64,000 nt of DNA from CAVQCJ01 sp963849365 (lineage in GTDB: Bacteria > Actinomycetota > Actinomycetes > Prado026), in assembly GCA_963849365.1 (NCBI GenBank), contig CAWKHA010000004.1, positions 62,001 to 126,000 on the forward strand. The letters run 5' to 3'. Each line of letters begins with the position of its first letter. The stretch's first letter is position 1. This document shows, piece after piece, positions 8,382 to 16,437 of this stretch. The notes beneath the pieces were generated by a model. That model was given only the letters and a program-made list of their open reading frames with translations, did not search any database and was not told where the DNA came from. Position numbers and translations under genes: made by a program.

Positions 8382-9512
8382 TCAGAGGTTGCCGCGCAGG
8401 GCCTGCTCGCGCTCGATGGCCTCGAACAGGGCCTTGAAGTTGCCCTTGCCGAAACCCAGCGAGCCGTGCCGCTCGATCAGCTCGAAGAACACCGTCGGAC
8501 GGTCCTGGACCGGCTTGGTGAAGATCTGCAGCAGGTAGCCGTCCTCGTCGCGGTCCGCCAGGATCCGCAGCTCGCGCAACGTCTCCAGCGGCACCCGCGT
8601 CGTCCCCACCCACTCGGTGAGCGCGTCGTAGTAGCTGTCCGGGGTGTCCAGGAACTCCACGCCCGCCTCGCGCAGCCGCCGGACCGACGCCACGATGTCG
8701 CCCGTGGCCAGCGCGATGTGCTGCACCCCCGGGCCGCCGTAGAACTCCAGGTACTCGTCGATCTGGCTCTTCTTCTTGCCGACCGCAGGCTCGTTCAGCG
8801 GGAACTTCACCTTGCGGCTTCCGTCGGCGACGACCTTCGACATCAGCGCCGAGTACTCGGTCGCGATGTCGTCGCCGACGAACTCGGCCATGTTCGTGAA
8901 GCCCATGACCCGGTGGTAGAAGTCCACCCACTCGTCCATGTGCCCCAGCTCGACGTTGCCGACGCAGTGGTCGACGGCCTGGAAGACCCGGTCCGGCTGC
9001 GGCTGTCGCGCGGGCTCCCGGGCGACGAAACCCGGCAGGTAGGGGCCGTCGTAGCGGGACCGGTCGACCAGGGAGTGCCGTGTCTCACCGTACGTCGCGA
9101 TCGCCGCCCGGACGACGGTGCCGTGCTCGTCGGTCAGCTCGTGCGGCTCCTCCAGCCCGGTGGCGCCGTGCGCCAGCGCGAAGGCGTACGCGCGCGGGAC
9201 GTCGGGGACCGCGATCGCCAGGTCGACGACGCCGTCACCGTGCTCGGCCACGTGGCGCGCCAGGTCGGTCCCAGCCCGGACCGAGCCCCGCAGGACGAAG
9301 CGGGCGCTGCCGGAGTCGAGCACGTACGTCGCCTCGTCGCGCTGGCCGGTCTCCGGACCCGCGTACGCCACGCATCGCATCCCGAACGCCGTGGTGTAGA
9401 AGTGCGCGGACTGCTTGGCGTTCCCCACGGCGAAGACCACCGCGTCCATCCCCTTGACGGGGAAGTCGTCGGCGGCGGGAGCCGGGGCCGGGTGGGTCGT
9501 CGCTTGGGTCAT
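8382..9512 (-). CDS. hpd: 4-hydroxyphenylpyruvate dioxygenase
   Basis: This Fe(II) enzyme converts 4-hydroxyphenylpyruvate to homogentisate, the substrate of hmgA 4 kb away. The frame is open far upstream, but ATG 9512 (MTQATTHPAP) gives the normal length of 376 residues. Two vicinal-oxygen-chelate halves are present, 20-150 and 175-360. The three expected iron ligands are visible: His182 in VDHCVGNVELGHMDEW, His265 in GPGVQHIAL and Glu344 in FFELIERHG. The C-terminal GFGKGNFKALFEAIEREQ is a family signature. It is divergent from an AsnC/Lrp regulator across about 120 bases. Confidence 0.96.
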   Translation of the reverse strand: MTQATTHPAPAPAADDFPVKGMDAVVFAVGNAKQSAHFYTTAFGMRCVAYAGPETGQRDEATYVLDSGSARFVLRGSVRAGTDLARHVAEHGDGVVDLAIAVPDVPRAYAFALAHGATGLEEPHELTDEHGTVVRAAIATYGETRHSLVDRSRYDGPYLPGFVAREPARQPQPDRVFQAVDHCVGNVELGHMDEWVDFYHRVMGFTNMAEFVGDDIATEYSALMSKVVADGSRKVKFPLNEPAVGKKKSQIDEYLEFYGGPGVQHIALATGDIVASVRRLREAGVEFLDTPDSYYDALTEWVGTTRVPLETLRELRILADRDEDGYLLQIFTKPVQDRPTVFFELIERHGSLGFGKGNFKALFEAIEREQALRGNL

Positions 9513-9564
9513 GCGGTGAGCATGCTGGGGTGAAGCAGAGTGTGCAAGACTTCGAGAGAACTTC

Positions 9565-9577
9565 GGGCAATATGCCC
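9565..9577. promoter_or_regulatory. Candidate operator between hpd and the AsnC/Lrp gene
   Basis: GGGCA-N3-TGCCC forms a short palindrome midway between the two divergent starts. It is flanked by a looser symmetry, CAAGACT upstream and AGTCTCTTG downstream. AsnC/Lrp proteins commonly bind such sites beside their own gene and a divergent target, so control of hpd by this neighbour is a reasonable inference. Confidence 0.4.
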
Positions 9578-9633
9578 AGTCTCTTGGATGACTCGCCGCG
9601 GCATGTGCGCACCCTGACCAGGAGGTCCGACAC

Positions 9634-10095
9634 ATGGATGCCCTCGACGCGCGGATCCTGGCCCTGTTCGCCGACGAGCCCAGGGTGGGCGTGCTCGAGG
9701 CCAGCCGCCGGCTGGGCGTCGCCCGCGGCACCGTGCAGGCCCGGCTGGACAAGCTGGACGCGGCCGGCGTCGTCCGCGGCTGGGGGCCCGACGTGGACCC
9801 GGTCGCGCTGGGATTCCCAGTCACCGCGTTCGTCACGCTCGGCATCCGCCAGCTGCGCGGGCACGACCCACTGGGCGCGCGGCTGGCAGCGATCCCCGAG
9901 GTGCTGGAGGTGCACACGATCACCGGAAGCGGCGACCTGCTCTGCCGGGTGGTCGCGCGTTCCAACGCCGACCTGCAGCGGGTGATCGACTCGATCGTCG
10001 AGGTGGACGGCGTCGAGCGCACCTCGACCGTGATCGCCCTGGCGACGCTGGTCCCCTACCGCGCCCAGCCGCTCGTCGCCGCCACCGTCGGCTGA
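9634..10095 (+). CDS. Lrp/AsnC family transcriptional regulator
   Basis: The 153-residue protein has an N-terminal winged helix-turn-helix, about residues 18-50 (VLEASRRLGVARGTVQARLDKL). The RAM effector/oligomerisation domain follows from about 65 to 145 (LEVHTITGSGDLLCRVVARS). These regulators sense amino acids or related metabolites. Being divergent from hpd it probably tunes tyrosine catabolism, with tyrosine, phenylalanine or a keto acid as possible effector. ATG 9634 is preceded by AGGAGG at 9620-9625. It is separated from the convergent IclR gene by the second long palindrome. Confidence 0.9.
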   Translation: MDALDARILALFADEPRVGVLEASRRLGVARGTVQARLDKLDAAGVVRGWGPDVDPVALGFPVTAFVTLGIRQLRGHDPLGARLAAIPEVLEVHTITGSGDLLCRVVARSNADLQRVIDSIVEVDGVERTSTVIALATLVPYRAQPLVAATVG

Positions 10096-10110
10096 CGCCA
10101 CCCCCGTTAC

Positions 10111-10176
10111 CCGACTGATGCGCGCGTCTTGGTCCTACCGACGCCCGGGTAGGCCCAAGACGCGCGCATCAGTCGG
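10111..10176. terminator. 29-bp palindrome between convergent regulator genes (copy 2 of a repeat family)
   Basis: Arms 10111-10139 and 10148-10176 pair with one mismatch (T with C) around an 8-base loop. Its first 21 bases match the 8315 element except for one T/C change, and the right arms show the same relation, while the loop-proximal bases differ with compensating changes. It too lies exactly between convergent genes. Confidence 0.78.
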
Positions 10177-10190
10177 TACGGAGGGAGGCG

Positions 10191-10823
10191 TCATGCGAGG
10201 GCTGCGGCCACCTCGGCGGCGGCCTGCACCACCCTCGGGGTGACCGTGTCCGGGTCGAGCGGCCCCAGCGCGACCACGCCGACGCTGGCCTGGACGGTCG
10301 CCAGCCCCGGCACGGGAGCGGCCACGCCGGTCGCGCCCGGCTGCAGCTCGCCGTGCGAGACCACCGCGCCGGAGCCCCCGGTCCGGCCGACCAGCAGCGC
10401 GCGACCGGCGGCGCCCCGGTCCAGCGCGTGCCGGGATCCCACCCGGTACGCCACGTGGAAGTCGGTCCAGGTCGGCTCGACCACCGCCACGGCCAGTGCC
10501 TCGCCGGCATCGGCGACCGTCAGGTGGGCAGTGGCGCCGACGTCCTCGGCGAGTGAGCGCAACGCCGGCAGCGCCGCCTCGCGCATCAGCGGCACGACCT
10601 GCCCGGCCAGCCGCAGCGCGCCCAGGCCCAGGCTCACCCGGCCCGCGGCGTCTCGACGCACCAGCCGGTGCGCCTCGAGCGTGGTCAGCAGCCGGTACAC
10701 CACGGTGCGCCCGACCCCGAGCTCGGCGGCGAGGTCGGCGACCGAGCAGCCGCCCGGCACCCGGGCCACGCGGTCCAGGATGCGCAGGCCGCGGTCGAGC
10801 GTCTGAGAGGTCTCCGCCGCCAC
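10191..10823 (-). CDS. IclR family transcriptional regulator
   Basis: The 210-residue product has the IclR winged helix-turn-helix at about 8-65 (TLDRGLRILDRVA...SVADLAAELGVGRTVVYRLLTTLEAHRLV). A shortened effector domain follows (MREAALPALRSLAEDVGATAHLTVADAGEALAV). Typical family members have about 250 residues, so the C-terminal sensor is compact. IclR proteins often control aromatic degradation, including homogentisate genes, and the position beside hpd and AsnC supports such a role, though the target is not shown by the sequence. Confidence 0.88.
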   Translation of the reverse strand: MAAETSQTLDRGLRILDRVARVPGGCSVADLAAELGVGRTVVYRLLTTLEAHRLVRRDAAGRVSLGLGALRLAGQVVPLMREAALPALRSLAEDVGATAHLTVADAGEALAVAVVEPTWTDFHVAYRVGSRHALDRGAAGRALLVGRTGGSGAVVSHGELQPGATGVAAPVPGLATVQASVGVVALGPLDPDTVTPRVVQAAAEVAAALA

Positions 10824-10847
10824 CCTGAAGAGACTAGGTCCTGCGGC

Positions 10848-11429
10848 TCAGGCGGCGACCAGGCTGCGGAGCCGGAAGGCTCCGACGATCTCGGCGATGC
10901 CCAGCACGACGAACCAGATCCCGGCCACGAGCGTCAGGGCCCACAGCGACGGAGCCGGGTAGATCAGCACCACGAAGGCGGCGACGATCCCGAGGATCCC
11001 GGAGAAGATCTGCCAGCCACGGGCCGGCGTGCCCTTGTCCGCGATGGCGTCGATCAGCTGTGCGAAGCCGCGGATCATCCAGCCGAAGCCGATCAGCAGG
11101 ACCAGGATCGCGACCGAGTGGGCGATGCTGCGGAAGGCGAACATCCCCAGCAGGAACGACAGGAAGCCGGAGATCCCGATCAGCCACCGGAACCCGCCGG
11201 AGAGCTCGCTCGCCGTGAACGCGTTGACGATCTGGAAGATGCCGCTGACCAGCAGGTAGGCGCCCAGGAAGGTCGCGACCACCACGACCGTGCCCTTCGG
11301 CCAGACCATCATGGCGATCCCCAGCAGGACGCTGAGGACGCCGAATGTCAGCACCCAGCCCCAGTGCCGTCCGATCCCGGCCACGATGTCGCGGACGTCG
11401 TCACCGGCCGCGGCGGTTGTATCGGTCAT
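10848..11429 (-). CDS. HdeD-like (DUF308) membrane protein
   Basis: The 193-residue protein is almost entirely hydrophobic, with six predicted membrane helices of about 20 residues. The repeat GVLSVLLGIAMMVWPKGTVVVVATFLGAYLLVSGIFQIV is the classic HdeD/DUF308 pattern. E. coli HdeD is linked to acid resistance, but actinobacterial homologues have no established role. ATG 11429 follows a short acidic N-terminus (MTDTTAAAGDDVRDIVAGIGRHW). It has its own short gap before the next gene and is probably transcribed alone. Confidence 0.88.
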   Translation of the reverse strand: MTDTTAAAGDDVRDIVAGIGRHWGWVLTFGVLSVLLGIAMMVWPKGTVVVVATFLGAYLLVSGIFQIVNAFTASELSGGFRWLIGISGFLSFLLGMFAFRSIAHSVAILVLLIGFGWMIRGFAQLIDAIADKGTPARGWQIFSGILGIVAAFVVLIYPAPSLWALTLVAGIWFVVLGIAEIVGAFRLRSLVAA

Positions 11430-11529
11430 CGCACGTGCCCCTCTCGACCCAACGGCCCCCGATGGATCTTCGGCCGACTCGTCACCGACAGTAGTACGGC
11501 GGAAGCGCTCAGGTCTTTCAGATCGAGGA

Positions 11530-12999
11530 CTACGAGGCGTCGGCCGTGCGGACCCGCAGCGCGGGCCCGTCCGCGGCGGAGGACCCGCGCGGACGGCCGG
11601 GGCGCACCCGGCCGGCGACCGAGACGCCGAGCAGGGCGAGCGCGACCATGAGCAGATCGACCAGCCGCAGCGCCCAGATCCCGGACCCGGAGTGCCGCAG
11701 CCCCACCGCGTAGATCACTCCGCCCACGCCGATCGTGACCGCCGCGAACAAGGAGTCGCTCACCTGCAGCGCGGCCGAGTTGGCGCCCTGGTCCTGCGGC
11801 GGGGACAGCTGCAGCATGAGGACCGACACCGACGCCATGGCCATCCCCATCCCGGTGCCGCCGACCACCCAGGCGACGCCGGCGAACCACGGCGGCACCG
11901 CCGACCAGGTGGTCAGCGCCACGCCCACGACCGCCAGGGCCACGAGTGCGCAGCCGGTCCGCACCAGGACGTGCCGGGGCATCCGGGTCCCCGGCCGGCC
12001 CTGGTACCAGGAGCCGCCCGCCCAGCCCAGCGCGCCGCCGGTCAGGCACAGACCCGCCTGCGTGGCGCTCAGACCGCGTTCGCTGACGAGCATCAGCGGG
12101 ATGAAGGTCTCCGCCCCGAAGAACGACCCGGCGAGCACCCCGCGCATAGCGATGACGGTGGGCAGCCCGCGCGCGAAGCGCAGCGTCCCGGGCGGGAGCA
12201 GCCGGCGGACCGTCGGCGCCACCAGCGCGACCCCGACGACGGCGAACACCAGGGCTACCCGGTCCAGCCGCTGGCCGGCGTACTGCAGGCAGGCCACGCC
12301 GACGGCGACCATCAGGGCGGCCCGCTTGCGTCCCACCCTGGTCGCCGTTCGTCCGCCCTCGAGCGCGGGCAGCGAGGGCAGGATCAGCAGCAGAGCCGGT
12401 GCGACCAGCACCGAGACGCCCAGGAACACCCAGCGCCACGACAGGTTGTCGGCCAGGAACCCGGCCACCAGCGGTCCGACGATCGAGGGCAGCACCCAGG
12501 CGCCGGACAGCAGGGAGAAGACCCGCGGACGCAACGACTCGTGGAAGGCGCGGCCGACGACCACGTACACCGAGACGATCACCGCGCCGCAACCCAGGCC
12601 CTGGATCGCCCGCCCGGCGACGAACACGGCCATGTCGACGGCGGTGCCCGCGACCAGCAGCCCGAAGGTGAACAGCACGACCCCGCCGACGAGCGGACGG
12701 GTCGGACCGCGGGCGTCGCACATCTCCCCGGCGACGACCATCGCGAACAGGCTGGTTACGACGAAGGCGCTGAACGCCCAGGCGTAGTACGGCAGCCCGC
12801 CGAGCTCGGCGACCGCTCGCGGCATCGCGGTCGCGACGGCCATCGCCTCGAAGGCGATGAGCAGGATGACCGACACGAGGCCGAGCAACAACGGCCGGTT
12901 GCCGTGCGCGAACAGCCGCGGCGGCGCGTCCGGACCTGCCGGGGAGCTCACATCGCGCGCGAGCTCGTCCGCCGGTTCGGCTGGCGCCTCACCGCTCAC
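11530..12999 (-). CDS. MFS transporter
   Basis: The open frame reaches 13110 but overlaps the DUF3039 gene; GTG 12999 (VSGEAPAEPADEL) overlaps its stop as GTGA and fits translational coupling, giving 489 residues. About 12-14 membrane helices follow a 45-residue cytoplasmic tail. MFS motif A-like residues lie in CDARGPTRPLVGG, and the fifth-helix antiporter-type pattern is in LLSGAWVLPSIVGPLVAGFLADNLSWRWVFLG. The latter is characteristic of drug:proton antiporters, so export of a small molecule is likely; the substrate is unknown. It forms a two-gene operon with DUF3039. Confidence 0.85.
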   Translation of the reverse strand: MSGEAPAEPADELARDVSSPAGPDAPPRLFAHGNRPLLLGLVSVILLIAFEAMAVATAMPRAVAELGGLPYYAWAFSAFVVTSLFAMVVAGEMCDARGPTRPLVGGVVLFTFGLLVAGTAVDMAVFVAGRAIQGLGCGAVIVSVYVVVGRAFHESLRPRVFSLLSGAWVLPSIVGPLVAGFLADNLSWRWVFLGVSVLVAPALLLILPSLPALEGGRTATRVGRKRAALMVAVGVACLQYAGQRLDRVALVFAVVGVALVAPTVRRLLPPGTLRFARGLPTVIAMRGVLAGSFFGAETFIPLMLVSERGLSATQAGLCLTGGALGWAGGSWYQGRPGTRMPRHVLVRTGCALVALAVVGVALTTWSAVPPWFAGVAWVVGGTGMGMAMASVSVLMLQLSPPQDQGANSAALQVSDSLFAAVTIGVGGVIYAVGLRHSGSGIWALRLVDLLMVALALLGVSVAGRVRPGRPRGSSAADGPALRVRTADAS

Positions 13000-13295
13000 T
13001 CCGAGCCGTCGCCACCGTCGCCACCGTGGCCGCCGGGCGGCAGGCCCTCGAAGATCTCCTTGCACTCCGGGCACACCGGGAAGCGGCCGGGATCGCGGTT
13101 TGGGGTCCACACCTTGCCGCAGAGCGCGACGACGGGCGTGCCGGTCACCGCGCTCTCGACGATCTTCTCCTTGCGCACGTAGTGCGCGAACTTCTCGTGG
13201 TCGCCCTCATCGGTGGGTACCGGACGGGTCAGCTCCTCGAGGATCGTGCCCCCGCCCGTGGTCTCCGGGCTCACAGGCCCCAGCGGCTCGGTCAT
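12996..13295 (-). CDS. DUF3039 family protein
   Basis: This 99-residue protein matches the actinobacterial DUF3039 family. Conserved residues are visible in DEGDHEKFAHYVRKEKIVESAVTGTPVVALCGK and FPVCPECKEIFEGL. Cys59, Cys75 and Cys78, with His33 or His38, look like a possible metal-binding set. The function is unknown. The tail is Gly/Asp-rich. Its stop overlaps the start of the MFS gene. Confidence 0.88.
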   Translation of the reverse strand: MTEPLGPVSPETTGGGTILEELTRPVPTDEGDHEKFAHYVRKEKIVESAVTGTPVVALCGKVWTPNRDPGRFPVCPECKEIFEGLPPGGHGGDGGDGSE

Positions 13296-13335
13296 CGCAG
13301 CAGTCTAGGCAGTCGCGGCACCGGTCGAGCGGCCG

Positions 13336-13941
13336 TCAGTTCAGGTCCGGATCCGCCGTCCAGGTGGCCATCAGCGCGAGGTGGGCCAGCGCCCCCCGCT
13401 GCCGCCGCAGGACCGACCGCCACAGCCTGGCCGGCTCGGCGTTCACCAGGTCGCCCGGCTCGCTGTCGACCACGTACCAGAACCCGCCCTCGACCTCCGC
13501 CTCGAGCTGGCCGGCCGCCCAGCCGGCGTAGCCGGCGAAGACCCGGACCCCGTCGCTCCACAGGTACGCCTCGTCGGCAGGGACCGTGAACGGGACCACC
13601 GCCACCCGCCCGGTCACCGGGCGGAGCTCCTGCGGGGCGGCGCCGGGGGTCGCCAGGGCGACCAGCAGCACGCTGTCGTCCTCGACCGGGCCGCCGGAGA
13701 ACACCACCGCCGGCTCGGCGACGACCGAGGACGCCGCCCACGCGGGCAGCTCGGCGCCGACGGGCACGGGCAGCGGCCGGTTCAGCACGACACCGAGGGC
13801 CCCCGTCGTGGGGTCGTGCTCGAGCAGCAGCACGACCGTCTGCTCGAACTCCGGCCCGACCAGCTCGGGCGTGGCCACCAGCAGGCTCCCGGTCAGCAGC
13901 GGTTCGACCCGCTCGCCGCTCCACCCGGTCACCTGGCCCAC
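13336..13941 (-). CDS. YqgE/AlgH family protein
   Basis: The protein belongs to the UPF0301 (YqgE/AlgH) family. The hallmark LLTGSLLVATPELVGPEFEQTVVLLLEHD begins near the N-terminus, followed by GALGVVLNRP, VFSGGPV and VRVFAGYAGWAAGQLEAEV. I chose GTG 13941 (201 residues); the open frame permits 13980, and GTG 13932 is also possible. The family's molecular role is not established. It shares no operon with its neighbours, although it lies head-to-head with cspA across about 240 bases. Confidence 0.85.
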   Translation of the reverse strand: MGQVTGWSGERVEPLLTGSLLVATPELVGPEFEQTVVLLLEHDPTTGALGVVLNRPLPVPVGAELPAWAASSVVAEPAVVFSGGPVEDDSVLLVALATPGAAPQELRPVTGRVAVVPFTVPADEAYLWSDGVRVFAGYAGWAAGQLEAEVEGGFWYVVDSEPGDLVNAEPARLWRSVLRRQRGALAHLALMATWTADPDLN

Positions 13942-14008
13942 TCTGCACCACGGCACCGGGGGGTGGGACAACGATCGCACAACGCTCCCCCGCCGGGGCG
14001 TGCGCTGA

Positions 14009-14014
14009 TACCCT
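14009..14014 (+). promoter_or_regulatory. Possible -10 box of the cold-shock gene
   Basis: TACCCT inside GCTGATACCCTCC resembles an actinobacterial -10 element (TANNNT). Initiation near 14021 would give a leader of about 158 bases, as is usual for csp genes. I see no convincing -35. Confidence 0.3.
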
Positions 14015-14100
14015 CCTGGGCGGTCGCAGTACCCAGAACGTGTTCGACCTGGTCCATCCCGGCAGTGCCGGTCGGCCCGGGTGCGCTTGGCGGGGATCTT

Positions 14101-14173
14101 CTCCTAGGGCACGACGCGGGCAGTACGGCACCGGCGTCCGCGAGGTGCGGCCGTCACACCCAGCTCCTAGGAG
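14101..14173 (+). promoter_or_regulatory. Cold-shock leader: anti-Shine-Dalgarno pairing
   Basis: The segment 14101-14109 can pair with 14165-14173 over nine positions (eight Watson-Crick plus one G-U). The second segment contains the AGGAG ribosome binding site (14169-14173) of cspA. The same CTCCTAG word also lies directly beside the ribosome binding site at 14164-14170. The leader could therefore hide or release the site as RNA structure changes with temperature; this is a prediction from complementarity. Confidence 0.5.
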
Positions 14174-14178
14174 TGGAA

Positions 14179-14385
14179 ATGGCCCAGCAGGGCACCGTGA
14201 AGTGGTTCAACGCCGAGAAGGGCTTCGGCTTCATCGCCGTGGACGGGGGCGGCGCCGACGTCTTCGTGCACTTCTCCGCGATCCAGGCCGACGGCTACCG
14301 CAGCCTCGACGAGGGTCAGCGCGTGGAGTTCGAGGTCGTGCAGGGCCAGAAGGGCCCGCAGGCCGAGCAGGTCCGCGGCATCTGA
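14179..14385 (+). CDS. cspA: Cold shock protein
   Basis: This 68-residue single-domain protein is a complete cold-shock OB-fold nucleic acid chaperone. RNP-1 is GFGFIAV and RNP-2 is VFVHFSAI, both intact with their aromatic residues; the ends MAQQGTVKWFNAEKGFGF and VQGQKGPQAEQVRGI are typical. It binds single-stranded RNA and DNA and can act as an antiterminator. ATG 14179 has AGGAG six bases upstream. A strong hairpin follows the stop. The long leader suggests post-transcriptional control. Confidence 0.97.
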   Translation: MAQQGTVKWFNAEKGFGFIAVDGGGADVFVHFSAIQADGYRSLDEGQRVEFEVVQGQKGPQAEQVRGI

Positions 14386-14403
14386 GACCGGTCGCCGGTC
14401 GAA

Positions 14404-14437
14404 CGGAGCGCCGTCCCCCTCGGGGGGCGGCGCTCCG
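14404..14437 (+). terminator. Rho-independent-like hairpin after cspA
   Basis: Arms 14404-14419 and 14422-14437 pair over 16 positions with one T-G wobble and a 2-base nominal loop. It starts about 20 bases after the cspA stop and isolates cspA from the downstream arginine genes. Confidence 0.75.
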
Positions 14438-14498
14438 TCGCGTCCGGGGCGGATCGGTTCACCGGTCGGGGCAGCCGACCGCTCAGTAGGGTGTCGCT

Positions 14499-15191
14499 GT
14501 GCGCGTCCTGCTGCTCGCCAACCGCGGCGACGACGACCCCGGTTACGTGGGTGCGGCGCTCACGGCCCGCGGCGCGGACATCGCGGTCGCACACCGCGAC
14601 GACGACGCCACCCTGCCCGGACCCGGGTCGTTCGATCTCGTCGTGTCGCTCGGGTCGGACTGGTCGGTGTACTGGCCGCACGTCGCCGACCACGTCGACC
14701 GCGAGGAGGCGCTGCTGCGCGCGGCCGTCGAGGCGGGGACGCCGGTGCTCGGCATCTGCTTCGGGGGGCAGCTGCTGTCCCACGCGCTGGGCGGCGTCGT
14801 CGAGCGCGCCCCCGAGCCGGAGGTCGGCTGGTTCGAGATCGAGTCCGACGTCCCGGAGCTGATCCCGCCCGGCCCCTACCTGCAGTGGCACTGGGACAGG
14901 TTCTCCCTGCCGCCCGGCAGCAACGAGCTGGCCAGGAGCGCGGTCGGCCCGCAGGCGTTCGTGCGCGGCAGCGCGCTCGGCCTGCAGTTCCACCCCGAGG
15001 CCACGCCGGACATGCTGCGCCGCTGGTCCGCCGGCGTCACCGGCTGCGTCGAGGGGACCGAGGTCGTCCCTGCCGTTGTCATCGCGGAGGCCGCCCGGCG
15101 CGCGGACGAGGCACGGGCCAGGGCCGACGTCCTGGTCGCGACTTTCCTGTCCGGTGCGCTCACCGGGCGATCCCTCGCCGCAGGGAACTGA
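14499..15191 (+). CDS. Type 1 glutamine amidotransferase-like protein
   Basis: The 230-residue product is a stand-alone class I amidotransferase (GATase1). The nucleophile cysteine is in GICFGGQLLSHALGG and the catalytic His/Glu pair is in LQFHPEATPDML. It resembles the GuaA-like or gamma-glutamyl hydrolase-type stand-alone domains, which use glutamine or gamma-glutamyl compounds. It starts at GTG 14499 and is followed after 13 bases, including GGAGG, by arginine deiminase, so it probably belongs to the arginine operon. Its substrate is unknown. Confidence 0.85.
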   Translation: MRVLLLANRGDDDPGYVGAALTARGADIAVAHRDDDATLPGPGSFDLVVSLGSDWSVYWPHVADHVDREEALLRAAVEAGTPVLGICFGGQLLSHALGGVVERAPEPEVGWFEIESDVPELIPPGPYLQWHWDRFSLPPGSNELARSAVGPQAFVRGSALGLQFHPEATPDMLRRWSAGVTGCVEGTEVVPAVVIAEAARRADEARARADVLVATFLSGALTGRSLAAGN

Positions 15192-15204
15192 CCCGGAGGT
15201 CGCG

Positions 15205-16437
15205 ATGACGTTCCACGTGGACTCCGAGGTGGGCATCCTGCGGCAGGTCGTCGTGCACCGGCCCGGCCTGGAGCTGTCCCGGCTGACCCCCACCAACGTC
15301 GGCGAGCTGCTGTTCGACGACGTGCTCTGGGCCCAGCGCGCCCGCGAGGAGCACGACGCGTTCGTCGCCGAGCTGCGGGCCCACGGCGCAGTCGTGCACT
15401 ACTACGCCGAGCTGCTGGCCCAGACGCTGGACATCCCGGCCGCGCGCGACTTCGTGCTCGAGCGCACGGCGAACGTGCGTACGGTCGGTGCGGCGCTGGT
15501 CCGTCCGCTCGGGGAGATGCTGGGCTCTCTGGACGCGGCCACCCTCGCGACCTTCCTGATCGGCGGCATCCTGAAGAAGGACCTGCAGCTCCCCCGCCAG
15601 CCGAGCCTGCTGTGGCGGCACCTGGACGACGAGGACTTCGTCCTCACACCGTTGCCCAACCACCTGTTCCAGCGGGACAACTCGGCCTGGGTGTACGCCA
15701 GCCTGTCCGTGCACCCGATGACCATGCCCGCCCGCAAGCGCGAGACCGTGCACTCGCAGGCCATCTACAACTTCCACCCGATGTTCGCTGCGCAGAGCGA
15801 GCGGTTCCGCTTCTCGTACGGGAACGACGACGAGCCGCACGAGCCGGCGACGTGCGAGGGTGGCGACATCCTGGTCATCGGCAACGGCGCGGTCATGGTC
15901 GGGATGGGCGAGCGGACCACCGCACAGGGCATCGAGGCCCTGGCCGCCGGCTGGTTCGCGGGCGGGGAGGTCGACCGGGTGATCGCGGTGGAGCTGCCGC
16001 GCCGCCGCGCTTTCATGCACCTGGACACCGCGATGACGATGGTGGACGCCGACACGTTCCTCACCTACCCGTACCTGCCGTCCGAGCTGCGCTCGTTCAC
16101 GCTGACGCCGGGTGACGCGCCCGGCGAGGTCCTCGTCGAGCAGGACGACGACCTGTGGAAGGCGGTCGCGACGGCGCTGGACGTGGACGCGGTCCGGGTG
16201 CTGTCCGCGGCGCAGGACGTCCGCTCGGCCGAGCGCGAGCAGTGGGACGACGGCAACAACTTCCTGGCGCTCTCCCCGGGCGTGATCGTGGGGTACGAGC
16301 GGAACACCACCACGAACACGTACCTGCGCAAGAACGGCATCGACATCGTCGCGGTCGCCGGCAGCGAGCTGGGCCGGGGTCGCGGTGGCCCACGGTGCAT
16401 GACCTGCCCGATCGAGCGTGACGGGGTCCGCCGATGA
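15205..16437 (+). CDS. arcA: Arginine deiminase
   Basis: The 410-residue enzyme hydrolyses L-arginine to citrulline and ammonia. Guanidino-modifying enzyme motifs are present: NHLFQRDNSAWV, CEGGDILVIG, FMHLDTAMTMVD with the catalytic histidine, and the C-terminal RGRGGPRCMTCPI with the nucleophilic cysteine. ATG 15205 has GGAGG seven bases upstream. Its stop overlaps the next start as ATGA, coupling it to ornithine carbamoyltransferase. Together they convert arginine to ornithine and carbamoyl phosphate. No carbamate kinase, arginine/ornithine antiporter or ArgR-like gene is visible in the window. Confidence 0.96.
   Translation: MTFHVDSEVGILRQVVVHRPGLELSRLTPTNVGELLFDDVLWAQRAREEHDAFVAELRAHGAVVHYYAELLAQTLDIPAARDFVLERTANVRTVGAALVRPLGEMLGSLDAATLATFLIGGILKKDLQLPRQPSLLWRHLDDEDFVLTPLPNHLFQRDNSAWVYASLSVHPMTMPARKRETVHSQAIYNFHPMFAAQSERFRFSYGNDDEPHEPATCEGGDILVIGNGAVMVGMGERTTAQGIEALAAGWFAGGEVDRVIAVELPRRRAFMHLDTAMTMVDADTFLTYPYLPSELRSFTLTPGDAPGEVLVEQDDDLWKAVATALDVDAVRVLSAAQDVRSAEREQWDDGNNFLALSPGVIVGYERNTTTNTYLRKNGIDIVAVAGSELGRGRGGPRCMTCPIERDGVRR

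Noticed and set aside
13026..13589. Plus-strand frame over DUF3039 and YqgE genes
   Set aside because: Overlaps two conserved genes on the other strand and is strongly Arg/Pro biased.
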